Origin: Pegoplata infirma
Taxonomy: Eukaryota > Arthropoda > Insecta > Diptera > Anthomyiidae
Length of the DNA: 64,000 bases
Assembly (NCBI GenBank): GCA_963921195.1
Contig: OY992537.1
Span: 58,366,313 to 58,430,312, forward strand
Direction: 5' to 3'
The notes beneath the pieces were generated by a model. That model was not told the origin of the DNA, searched no databases, and worked only from the letters and a program-made list of their open reading frames with translations. Position numbers and translations under genes: made by a program. This document shows, one piece after another, positions 11,430 through 22,724 of this stretch. Each line of letters begins with the position of its first letter. The first letter of the stretch is position 1.

Positions 11430-13960
11430 TCTAAATAAAAAGTACATACCGAAATAGTTATTTTTTACAAAAAGTACCAAAATAGTTATTTGTTACAAAA
11501 AGTACCTATTTAGTACTTTTTAATAAAAAGCATCAAAATAGTTCTTTTTCATAAAAAGTACCATAATATTTTTTTTTATTAAAAGTAATGGTACTTCTTA
11601 TAAGTTCAAAGATAGTTATTTTTGATAAAAAAGTACCAAAATAGTTATTTTTGAAAAAAGTACCAAAATAATTCATTTCTATAAAAAAAATCAAAATAAA
11701 ACATTTTTATAAAATGTAACAAAATAGATTTTTTTTTTTTTAAAATTATTTTTTACAAAAAGTACCAATTTAGTAATTTTTTATAAAAAGCATCAAAATA
11801 GTAATTTTTCATAAAAAGTACCATAAAATTTTTTTTATTAAAAGTAATGGTACTTCTTATAAGTTCAAAGATAGTTATTTTTGATAAAGAAAAAGTATCA
11901 AAATAGTTATTTTTAAAAAAAAAGTACCAAAATAATTCATTTCTATAAAAAGAATCAAAATAGAACATTTTTATAAAATGTACCAAAATAGATTTTTTTT
12001 TTTTTGAAAAAAAGTATTTTTTAAAAAAGTTCCAAAATATGTATTTTTATATAAAGCACCAAAATAGTTAATTTTTAGCAGAAGTAAGAAAATATTTACA
12101 TATTACATCAATTACATATCAGCTACACATGCAAACGAATATTACCTGTAAATATTACCAAAATAGTTATTTTTTACAAAAAGTACCAATTTTTTTACAA
12201 AAAGTATCAAAATAGTACTTTTTTTTTAAAGTACTCAATTTTTTTATAAAAAGTACCATAATAATACATATTTTATTAAAAGTAATATTTTAGTACTTTT
12301 TAAAAGTTATTTTTAATAAAAAGTACCAAAATAGTTCTTTTTGATAAAATGTATTAAAATAGTTTAATTCTTTAAAAAACCCAAAACCGTACATTTTAAT
12401 GAAAAGTACCAAAATAGTACTTTAAAAAAAGTACCAAATAGTATTTTCTTAAGAAAATATTGGATTTCAACAAAAAGAACTATTTTATAATTTTTGTCAA
12501 AAGTACCAAAATAGTACTTTTTTATAAAAAGCATAGAAATAGTACTTTTTTGCAAAAATTATTAAAATATTTACAGATTAAGTTCCAACATATTGCATTT
12601 CTACAAAAAGAACTATTTTATCATTTTTGTAAAAAGTACCAAAATTGTACTTTTTTTATAAAAATCATAAAAATATTACTTTTTTGCAAAAAGTATTAAA
12701 ATATTTACAGATTAAATCAAATATGCATTAAACAAACGTGTAGACGAATATTACACTTTATATATGTAATTAGAAAATGTACCATTATCGCTTTTTACAA
12801 CCATTAAATCGGAATTTCCAAATACTGACTTTTTATTGTGATGTTGTCTCTCCAAAAAAGTAATTTTAGTATTTTTTAATAAAAAGTATAAAAATAGTAC
12901 TTTTTTATAAAAAGAATCCAAATGGTACTTTTTAGTAAAATGGACCAATATAGTTCTTTAAAAAAAAGTACCAAAATAGTATTTTTTTTTTAAGTTCAAA
13001 AATATTACATTTCTATAAAAAGAATAAAAGTGCTATTGTAGTGACAAAAAGTACGAACTATGTACTTTTTAATAAAAAGTATACAAATAGTACTTTTTAA
13101 TAAAAAGTATACAAATAGTACTTTTTAATAAAAAGTATACAAATAGTACTTTTTATAAAAAGTACTAAGTTAGTTGTTTTTTATAACAACTTCTAATAAT
13201 AGATTGTACCAAAATAGTTCATTTTATAGTACTTCCCAGCAAAAATTGGCATTACTAGTAATGGGTTTTGTAATCCGAAACAGATGTTAAACAGTAGTTA
13301 CTTATTGAATGAAACACTAATTATTTTAACAAGGGCGTGAGACAAAAATAACTAGTGAAGAGTATGGAGATAAATAAGTAGTTACTGCCTCGGATTACAA
13401 ATAAGGAGTAAAAACCAGTTTACCAATAAGAAGTAAAATAATTAGTTAATTAAAACTTTTAAAATTTAACTTGTTTTACTAAAACTTAAAAATTTCGTAA
13501 TTTTTATTAAGTTTTTTAGTACTTTTTAAGTTAATTGAATTGTAAAGGTTAAGAACTGCAAGTGCAAGAAGATATTACTTAGAGGTGCTTTTATAACATA
13601 TTACTGAGAAGTAGTTACTTTTGGGCTTAAAATAATGTTAATGGTAATGGGTACTCATTATAAATAATGTACTTGGTAATGATTACTTTTCACAACTCAT
13701 TACCACGTTTTTGCTGGGTTTTTTATATAAAGTACCAAAATAGTACTTTTTTAAAAAATTACCACACAGTATTTTTTTTAAGTTCTAAAATATTACATTT
13801 CTATAAAAAGAACCAATATAGTACTATTTTATGATTTTTATAAAAGGTACCAAAAATAGTACTTTTTTACAACAAGCATCAAAAAGTACTAATTAAGCAC
13901 TTTTTTATAAAAGGAATCAAAATAATCACTTTTTTATAAAAAGCACCAAAATATGTTATT
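11430..13960. repeat. 28-bp AT-rich minisatellite (GTACTTTTT/AAAAAGTAC units)
   Basis: Units around AAAAAGTACCAAAATAGTAC fill this block with many variants. Three nearly exact 28-bp copies sit at about 13069-13155 (ATACAAATAG recurs at 13081 and 13109). Each unit contains AAAAAGTA and its complement TACTTTTT, so the array is self-complementary. A MITE at 13235-13718 interrupts it. Short open frames rich in F, K and Y are translations of the repeat. Confidence 0.8.
13235..13718. mobile_element. CCCAGCAAAAA-ended element, copy 1 of a 0.45-0.48 kb family
   Basis: The ends read CCCAGCAAAAA and TTTTTGCTGGG. TT flanks it on both sides (13233-13234, 13719-13720). The interior is non-coding, with AT-rich text, ACTAGTAATGGG and GGTAATGATTACTTTTC motifs, and it is nearly identical to the element at 55481-55933. 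It sits inside the 28-bp minisatellite. Confidence 0.75.
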
Positions 13961-14188
13961 TTTTATAATTTTATTTTAAAAATTTTTTAATAAAATTTTT
14001 GGGGAATCGATCTCGCAATCACCTACATTCTGGCCATACAATCTACCCATCGTGCCAAAGTCACTTAATACACACATGTTTTTATTTTTCTATAAATAAT
14101 TATTTGAATTTTTTGTCTACAAAAAAATAACCAACACAAGTAGGTAAAAACTAATGACTTTTCTTTAAAAAATGCCAAAAATTAAAAA

Positions 14189-15948
14189 AACAAGTAGAAA
14201 AGTTAAATTCGACTTTGCCGAATCTATGAATACCCTCCACAATGTATCTTTTTAAAGGGTAGTACATTTTTTAACGTAAAAAAATTAACAATTTTTATTA
14301 GAAATATTTTATTTTGAGTAAAAAACCCTTTTTTGTAATTTTTTTTTTTTTTTTGAGTGTAAAATTTTTTTCGAGTGTAATGTTTTTTTTTCTGGGTGAA
14401 TGCACGTACGTATGTACACTCATAGAAATATCTTAGTAGAAAAATTAGTAAACCCATTGTAGATCAAGTTTTACAGAATAATGCCGTATTCAACAAAAAT
14501 TAATGTTGATGTCGTTGAATAATCAGTATAGTCGGTTCAACTGTTACAATGGCCTCTACAGAATTCAATAGATAAATCAAAATAGAAAAAACAACCCTGT
14601 TCGTTCGTTTTTTTTTTTATTATAACGAGTGAACGAGTGAGTTGGTAGCAATGTGTTTGTCTCTTATAAAATTATTTGATGTGTTTGTTTCTTATAAAAT
14701 TATTTAATATTAGAAAAATAAATAAAAATTGGATCTGATCTGTAAATATTTGGTAAGTAATAAAATACATTGATTACTTTATGTATTCATACTATATTAA
14801 AACGTTTTTTGTTTTTTTTTAGGATTTTGTTTTGGTATCATCAGATAACTCAAGAATGGCTAATGGATGCATACAACATAAATAAACAAAGTGTGTGTGA
14901 AAATCTTCAAATATTGCTGCTTAAAATATTGCTGCTTAATAAAAGAATATTTACAAATAACAACAAGCTTTTTTTTAATAATAAAATTTCTTATATTAAC
15001 AAAAATATGAGTTGAATTTACATAAAATACGAGTTGATTAACAAAAAAACGAGTTGATCAACTTTTACAAAAACTGACAACAATTTTTATTGAAATCAAC
15101 ATAAATACTTGTAGGGTCAAAATCAACAATGATTTCTGTTGAATTTACAACGATTTTCTTTGGGAATACAATGATTTTTGGTTGAGTGTACACAAAATAT
15201 TGTCATTTTTGTAAAAAAAAAAAAAAAACTAAATTTTTTTTTGAGTGTAAATTTTTTTTGAGTGTACAATTTTTTTTGAGTGTAAAATTTTTTTCGAGTG
15301 TAATTTTTAAGTTACCAATGCTTTTAAAACTAAACAAGTTTAAAAAGCATTGCTTTAAAATTAAACAAGTTTGAAAAGCATTGTTTAGTTACCACCAATG
15401 CTTTTAAAACTTGTTAAAACACGTGGCATTTTAGATGAAACTAATCTGAAATTCAGGGTTTTGCTTATAACTTTTGAACCACTGGACCGATTGAGCTGAA
15501 ATTTAATACCAAATAGACCCGGGGAACGGCAAAGATACATACCAAGCCTCAGTAGTCTCATTATGGTCTTACGAAAGTTATCGTGTTTTTTATCTCGTAA
15601 ATTCGCGAAATACCCTTGCCGAAATTTACTCTTTTGCTCATAACTTTTGAACCACTGGACCGATTTGGCTGGATTGCAATACCAACCTGACCAGGTAAAT
15701 GACAATCATATATGCCAAACTTCAGTAGCCTCTGTAAAGTCTTTCAAAAGTTAGCGTGTTTTCTACGGACAGACAGACAGACGGACGGACGGACGGACGG
15801 ACGGACATCGCTAGATCGACTTAAAATCGATCGAGGATCATAAATATATATACTTTATGGGGTCCTAGACCAATATTTCGATGTGTTACAAACGGAATGA
15901 CAAACTTATATATACCCTCTATCACTAGAGTGGAGGGTATAAAAAAAT
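14189..15948 (-). mobile_element. mini-me/Helentron-like repeat, family 1 (copy M2)
   Basis: Reading minus strand from 15948: ATACCCTCC with a nearby GAGGGTAT forms a 5' hairpin. Then come a TA-rich stretch, a core with ATCGATTTTAAGTCGATC, a long (GTCY)n run at about 15769-15807, non-coding body with two similar blocks (ACTTTTGAACCACTGGACC), and GGAGGGTATTCATAG. It closes with a TTCGGCAAAGTCGAA hairpin and a final CTACTTGTT. A TA-target insertion (14417-15188) is nested near its 3' end. Non-autonomous. Confidence 0.7.
14417..15188. mobile_element. Probable TA-target insertion with CACTCA ends
   Basis: It begins CACTCATAG after TA at 14415-14416 and ends GTTGAGTG before TA at 15189-15190, inside copy M2. 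Only the outer 6 bp pair well, so the call rests mainly on position and on similarity of ends with the better MITE at 7909-8593. The interior has CAAC/ATTGTTG-type motifs and no gene. Confidence 0.4.
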
Positions 15949-17555
15949 AACTTACACAAATCATTAAAAATTACTTATTTTTACTAACAGAAAAAAAATA
16001 AATAAATGACTTTAAAAATTAAATGCTAATGAAAGTCTTTATTTTTAATCTTGTTATTTTTGAAACAAAGAACAGAAACAGTCATTTAAAAAAACTAAAC
16101 ATTGAACAAATATTTTTGTCTTTTAATAACAACAAAACGTAAAACTTTTAATTAAACTACAAACAGTTAATGACATAATTTTTTGAGTGCAGTCACGATG
16201 GTTTCAGAACCTCAATTCGGTTATGGCAACCGCAATATAATTGTGATGAGACAAGGTGGTTGTGACAACCTAATTGCAGTTGTAACAATCGAATGACCGG
16301 TTGTGACAACAAAATTGCCTTTGTTTCTTTATAAATTTCCAATAATGCCACCCTAAACATCGAACTGATTTAAAAAAAAACATACAAGCAAAAATTAAAA
16401 GAATATAAAAATTGATGCCTACGCATTCAATGTTCGATGTTGTCTATGGCACTTAATTAACTTTATCAATTTCCCAGAAATTTAAGACAAAATTTTTTTT
16501 CTTAAAGTTAAAACATTACAAAAATGTTTAAAATCCCATAAATTTGTTTGAAGTAAAAACAAAAAAATACTAAAATTCAAAAACCAACTGAGAATTAAAA
16601 CAAAAAAATGTGAATGTGCATTTATTGTCCCTTTTTTTGAAAAACAAAAAAAATAATGTCAAAATTAACTGAAAGGAAGCTAACGTTAACGTATGCCCGT
16701 CATTATGAACCAAAAAAAAAATATACAAAAGGCAACAAATTAAGTAAAGTTATTTTAAAAATGCATTAAGACCAAAAAAAAAAGATTCAAAAAAAGGTAA
16801 CAGACAAACTCTACTCCACTCTTAAGTACAACAGCATTAACCAAAAACCATCAAAAAAAAAGACTTGAAATTATATTTTTTTTGTTGAAAAACGACAAAC
16901 CCTTTTTAAACACAGAAAACATACAAAATGTACAAGAAAACAAATCGCTATCACAGTCAATATAAAATGAAAGAGGAGCCACTATTCTCACTACCACTAT
17001 TAACCAACTAAACTCAATGAAAAATAAGGACAGACAGACGGACGGACGGACGGACAGACAGACAAACAGGACGGACATTATACAATAAACTTATAAATCG
17101 AATGTTTTACAAAAAGAACGATCAAATCGACTAAATGACTAAATAGCAGAAGTTTAAAGGAATAAAAAAATTTTGTCAAATCACTATCAAAAGTCTCGTA
17201 ATCCCATTTTATCAATATTTTACAGTTTTCCTTGTTTTTTTTAACAAACAAATTTGCATCGAAATTTACATATTTTTTTGTAATTTTAAATTTTTTTTTT
17301 TGTAATTTTACAAATTTTCAAGATAATTTTACAAAAAAATCTAGTAAATTCACGAGAATTCTTTGTAATATTAATTTCGCCAAAAAAAACTGTAAATTTA
17401 CAACTTTATTGGTAAAAAGCTTGTAAAATTACAAAATTATTGGTAAAAAGCTTGTAAATTTACTAGGCGTTTTTGTCAAATATGAAGTAGAAAAAAAGTT
17501 ACATTTAGGAGCTTTAAAATTTTTCGAAATGCAGTCAGATTCACAGAGGAACCAT
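15949..17555. other. Unassigned AT-rich DNA with transposon ends and a (GGAC)n run
   Basis: No gene is seen. An orphan right end TTTTTTGAGTGCAG sits at about 16180-16193 (the same end recurs at about 18028-18041). TTCGGTTG-type repeat debris lies at about 16200-16320, and a (GGAC)n/(GACA)n run at 17033-17076 resembles the GTCY part of the mini-me-like elements but lacks the core. From 17170 to 17500 the DNA is rich in GTAAATTTAC-like motifs like those in the MITE at 7909-8593. Confidence 0.4.
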
Positions 17556-18041
17556 TCACAAAATTATTTCAGTTACTACATGACGGTCATTTGTGTAGTA
17601 AGTAGTAGTTGTTGTTTTCAACTACACTTTCAGTTGTTTTTGAATGAAAAATCTGAAACAACTATTTTTTGTAGTCGTTTTAAAAAATTACTACATTGTA
17701 ATAACAGTTGTTTTATGTAGTTATTTTTAGTCTTATATTTTTCTAGAAATTTTTAGAAAAACGTGTGATGTGTTGAACTAGTTGGAAATGTCCAGTAGGA
17801 ATTTTAACCGTTTTTGACGTTAAGATTTAAAAAAAAAATTCAGACAATTTGAGTTCTAGTAAAAACAAGTGTATTTTAATGTAGTTTTTACCGTTTTTTT
17901 GAAGTTCTTAATCAATAGTTAAAAATAACCACAATTTTTGGTTGATTATACCATAATATGTAGTGGACGCCTAAACAACAACAAATCTAGTTGTTTTAAC
18001 TGTATTTTGTAGTGGAAATTACCGTCATAATTTTTTGAGTG
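17556..18041. mobile_element. Possible MITE with TTCACAAAATTAT / ATAATTTTTTGAGTG ends
   Basis: The right end reads ACCGTCATAATTTTTTGAGTG. The left side has TTCACAAAATTAT, then after about 12 extra bases ATGACGGTCATTT, a plausible inverted partner. The interior repeats GTAGTTGTT/AACTAC motifs. No clean target duplication is seen, so this is tentative. Confidence 0.35.
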
Positions 18042-18647
18042 CAGAAATTGGTGTGACAATAATGAAAATACTGATTCTGTACGAACAGCGTCTTCGTGAC
18101 AAAGTTCTTTTAGCATCTCGGGGCAAGAGAGAGCTTTTAGTTCGTTGTTAAAAAAAAAAAATTTAATTCGGCCATGCCGAATGAAGTGATACCCTCCACA
18201 ATTTCTAAAAGATTATTGCAAAAAACTTTATTTAAAAGGAAGTTACTTTTGAAAAAAAAAAAAATTTTAAAAAAAATTTCCGCGGAAAAATAAATGGTAT
18301 AAGAGAAATCCGCGATTTTTTTCTATTTTTTTTTTGTCAAAAAGTATGTTCGTACTTGTTTAAATACCATTTCGTGTTCAATTATGTTCACATATGCCAA
18401 CAAGCAGCCGAATTAAAGCATTTTGTATTTTTAGGTTATGTTGAATGCACCAAAATTTTCGAGTTACATTTTCATTGCACTGCTTACACAACCAGGAGCG
18501 GAGATATCGACGAATATTGGTAATCAAGCACTATTGCATGCTAAGAGAAATGGAATTCGCTGTGGCAACCCAATTTGTTGGAAAACGAATAGTTTAGGTT
18601 CAACAACAAAATTTTTCGGTTGAGATCATAGAATTCTGTTTGAGGAA
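18042..18647. other. Unassigned repeats, including a mini-me-like 3' fragment
   Basis: At about 18160-18210 the text ATTCGGCCATGCCGAAT followed by GATACCCTCCACAAT is the hairpin end of a mini-me/Helentron-like repeat (minus orientation); the rest of that copy is missing. Farther right, CTGTGGCAACCCAATTTG and TTCGGTTG match the dispersed TTCGGTTG-type repeat. No gene. Confidence 0.4.
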
Positions 18648-19497
18648 GGTAAGGTTGTGCTGACGTTTTACGTTAACACACATAGACTCTGAGGCCCATT
18701 ACAACTAGTCCCTGTCTTTAAACCAATTTGAGCTTCTTCTTTGAGATACACCTTAGATATTGAATTTTGACATTCGACAAATCAGAAAAATCGTGCAGCT
18801 CCCTAGAGCTGCAGTAAAGCAAGTCTCTGACCAGAAAGTGCCGAGCAATGGCAGATGTAGTGTTCGATAGTTTCCAACTCCTCTTCATCCACGCAACTCC
18901 GGCAAAAGTCATTCGACGGCATATAAACCCACTCTGCGTGCTTTCCTATAAGACAGTGTCCGGTAATTATAGCAACCACCGTCGAAACCTCTCTTCTTGG
19001 AAGCGATATCAGCTCACTTGTGCGCTTCTGATAAAGAGAAGGCCAAATCTGTTGTTCTGTCTCGTCCATCCATTTGCGCATCTTTGATTAGTCTCCGCCG
19101 TGGAACAAAGACGTAGGCATACCAACACATTCCAATGCTGTTGGAACCTGTAAGGTAGTTCCCAGTCTTGAAAGCTCATCGGCTTTGCAATTTCCTGGAA
19201 AGTCTCTGTGTCTTGGGACCCATATGAGTCGTATGTCAAACTGCTTGGCCATCTCATTTAAAGACGTGCGGTAGTTAAGGGCAGATCTTGATTTCAGAAA
19301 CATTGACTCCAGGGGCTTGACCGAGGCTTAATTGCCAGAATAGATGATGACTGCAGTTGTAGACAATACATTGCAGCTCAACCAGTCAGCCACTTCCTTT
19401 ATTGCCAGGATCTCTGCTTGGTAAACACTCAACCCAAACTCCTCCGAATAGACTACAAAGCGCACTTGTTCATGGAGCCTCGATCCATCGGCACATA
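18648..19497 (-). mobile_element. LOA-A 5'-truncated copy, minus strand
   Basis: The minus strand encodes the end of the LOA-A ORF2. RNase H pieces are present (KADELSRLGTTLQVPT, SLNEMAKQFDIRLIWVP), then GHCLIGKHAE and a C-terminal zinc motif (CRSC...HYICHC). The 3' UTR with ACGTAAAACGT-type stem follows, with short CCTTA-like tail units at about 18648-18656. It matches roughly the last 280 residues of the intact ORF2. Frameshifts break it. The 5' truncation at ~19497 is the usual result of incomplete reverse transcription. Confidence 0.85.
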
Positions 19498-19559
19498 GTT
19501 ATTTTAGGGAAATTCACCATTTATTTGCAAATCGAGAGCATGATATTGATCTTTTACGC

Positions 19560-21480
19560 CATTTGACGAATTCACTTGGTGGACATAAAGTCCATTGTGA
19601 TTCCCTTACCCAGCAAAATTTTCGGTTGCAAAGAACCGATTGTGGAACAACTTATACTTCCCTAGAACCAGTTCTAATTCTTGTGCAACACCGATTCTTT
19701 TTACAAAGGGATTGTCCCAAAAGCAACAGGTGTTTGTAAGCAAAATTAGAACATATTTTTGTTCCTCGGAATCGGTTCTAGAAGTGAAATTTGGAACAGA
19801 AATGAGAATTAAAGAAATATTTTGAATTACATTAATTTATTAAACAAAGATAAAAACAATCATATATAACATGGAATATTTACATTTTCTTAACACACAT
19901 TTATCCTCTTTCGCCTACAAAGTTGCATTTTGGGCCTTACAATAATGACATACCAGAACATGGATTTTCTGCAAACAAAAATAAAAAACATAATATTATT
20001 AGTATTTGACCCGACCCAGACAATGAAAATTTAATTTACTCACCTTTGATTTAACGATTTTCACGATTATATCCTGCTATTTAAATAGAATTTCGTGTTT
20101 TTTCTTGGTTAACAATAATAAATTGATATTGATTTTTTAATTTTTTGACACATAATTTTTTTTTAATTCCTGAGAACCAAAAATTTATGAAACTTTGACT
20201 GCAGAGAACAAGCTTCACAATAATTTTCACTTAACTTGTTCTGAATAAATAAAGTTTAATAGTGTATGGTTACCAAAGAACCTGTTCTAGAACAAGTGTT
20301 GTCAGAATCGGTTCTGAAAAATTTTCCTGGGTAGTTTTTATTTCCCTTCTCCCCCACTGATACAAAGTTCTACTTCGTAAAACTCCCCGATTTCCTAATT
20401 TATTATGCTAGAGACGTCAATAAGACACCATTAAGGCAATCCAGGTAATCGAAAAATCTTTGTCCAAAATGCTTGAGGCGGCTCCTTATCAGAACCGGAC
20501 ATTCACATTCCAAGTGCTTTACTTACGCCTCCACATCCCCACAACTTCTACAATAGTCCTTAACAGAAATTTCCATACGCACGGCAGTTTGGCCAATTAC
20601 TTATACAGTGTCTAGTCAGTACTACCACTAACCGTCCGTTTGTCAAAAGTAAGAAGTTTTTTGTCCTCTAAAGATTTTGCAGTGGCCACAGGGTTCGCGA
20701 TATCTGCACGTAGTCAGCTATAACCAGCTATCCTTCATTCTATTCTCTGATATCCTACCAATCTTGTTCATCAATTACACTATAGGAACCAAGATGTCAG
20801 GTTCCCATTCCTCCAGAGCCATTCGGAAACATTTCTTGCACATTCATCAGCAAATTCGTTCTCAGCGACCCCACTATGTCCAAGGACCCAGATTATTTTG
20901 AAAATGTGATTATTGATTCGACGAAGGGATTGTATACAATTTCTAACGATTCCCGGTGTTACAGTGTTTGATTCAGAGCTGCAAGACTATCCACAAAATT
21001 GTTAATGGCGTAAGAACGAAGGTTCCTTGCCATAATCAACTGCCCGGCTTTATCAATTGCAAGTACCTCGGCCTGGAAAACACTACACTTATACGGAAGT
21101 CTCAATGAGACTTCGATTTTGAGGCATTCAAAGCATACACCCGAACCCGTATTCATCTGAGATCCGTCCGTAAAGATTGAGATCGCATTCTCTGTTACAA
21201 CAGAGTTTTCCGCCCAGTCTTCCACACTTGGTATAACGACTTCGAAAGTTCGGTCAAAGTTCGTCTGTGGTGAGATATAGTTCCATCCCGCCTATTGTCG
21301 AGTGTCTCCAACAGCGTTACTCAAGCATTTGAAACTCTCTTAACTTGAGAGCCGATTTTGCGGCTATGCTCTTGACCTAGATATCTACGGGATGAATGTT
21401 AAGTATCACTTCCAAACCGGCCTGGGTTGCCGATCTAATAGCACCAGTGATACCCACACACGCCAGTCGTTGTACCTTCG
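19560..21480 (-). mobile_element. LOA-B relic, second cluster, minus strand
   Basis: The 3' end starts at about 19569 (GAATTCACTTGGTGGAC), is split by a MITE at 19609-20331, and continues with the zinc region and RNase H remnants. Those include SVFQAEVLAIDKAGQLI, FVDSLAALNQ and FTDGSQMNTGSG at 21225-20959. Thumb/C-terminal text follows up to ~21480. The frame is broken. Confidence 0.75.
19609..20331. mobile_element. CCCAGCAAAATTTTC-ended element, 723 bp
   Basis: The ends read CCCAGCAAAATTTTC and GAAAAATTTTCCTGGG, flanked by TA at 19607-19608 and 20332-20333. The subterminal regions carry GAACCGATT/AATCGGTTC inverted motifs. It interrupts LOA-B between CCCTTA and TTTTTATTTCCC, and uninterrupted LOA-B copies (for example near 23040) show the joined target. 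Non-coding. Confidence 0.7.
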
Positions 21481-22724
21481 GTTCTTAATCTTTTAAAAAT
21501 TTCGATTGGAATCTTCGAATTTCCATTGGAATTTATATCACATGCAATTTTTAAATAACATGTAGAATCATCGATCTACCATTTGAATTTACAAAGAATT
21601 AAAATATACTCAAATTAAAAAAGGACTTCATTCCTTACATTCCCTGTCTTAGGGACAATTGACGAGAGAGAGAAAAAAAACCACATGTGAGCATTTAATT
21701 TCAACAACTGTCGTTGTGTTATGGCCCTCATGTTGGACAACAGCAGCGGGAGCTCAATTCAAACGAACAAACGACATGACAACCAAACAACCAAAAAAAC
21801 AAAAAAAGCAAAAAACAACACAAACAGCAACAACCATTAAACATCAAAAAGAACAAGAAAATTAACATGGTCAACAAAAGTAAAAAGGGTACAAATACAA
21901 CGATTACCAACTACACCATAATAAACGGCAAAACGACGACAATAAAAACACAAAAACAGAACATCGAACACGAAATACAGAACTACAAAACAACACCATT
22001 TAGCCAACACCAATTTAGTTTGTTTGTGGCGGCACGGCGGTAGTGATGATGATGACGACGATGGTGATGGTGGTAACGGCGTCAAAAGCAGTCAGAAAAA
22101 AGAACAGCCAAAAAACACGAAAACAAAAATACAACAGTCAATATATATAAAATTAAAATGTTCCTGAAATCAAATAATACACCCTCCATTCATACACTTT
22201 CACCAAAAAGGACTCTCATAATGTTAAGAAATGGGAAGACCAAGCAAACCCCGTTAAATTTGTAAAACATTACAAAGTTTACACACTAACAAGGAAGTTA
22301 TGGGAAGTTATAACTACACCATTTGAAGATAAAATTCGTAAAATATTAAATAGAATTCGAAGATTCTTATAATAATTTGAAGGTTTCATTTTTAATACGT
22401 AAACTCCAATTGAAATTCAAAGGTTCTTGTTGTAATTTGAAAACTCTATTTGAAATTTGAAAATTCTAAAGGAAATTCGGAGATTCCAATTGTAATTCGT
22501 AAAAGATCAATTGTAATTCGTAAACAAATTATAAAAATTTACAAAAAACATCAATTGTAATTCTTAAGAGATCAATTGAAATTCGAAAAGGATGAATTTT
22601 AAAGTATGTTTCGAATTTAAATTGTAATCTTCAACTTACAACTGATCTTTTACGAAGTGATTTTTTCGAATTACAATTGCTCTTTTAGGAACAGATTCTT
22701 GTATGGGTCCCCCATTTGGCAAAT
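21481..22724. other. Unassigned AT-rich DNA
   Basis: No gene is recognised. From 21780 to 22085 the plus strand is A/C-rich with repeats such as CAAACAACCAAAAAAAC and a GATGATGATGACGACGATGG run near 22044-22063. From 22320 to 22720 there are many GAAATTCGAAGATTC-like short repeats, seen also at 5650-5720 and 25840-26050. Confidence 0.4.

Noticed and set aside
17033..17076. Another mini-me/Helentron-like copy
   Set aside because: The (GGAC)n run is present but the adjacent core and both end structures are missing.
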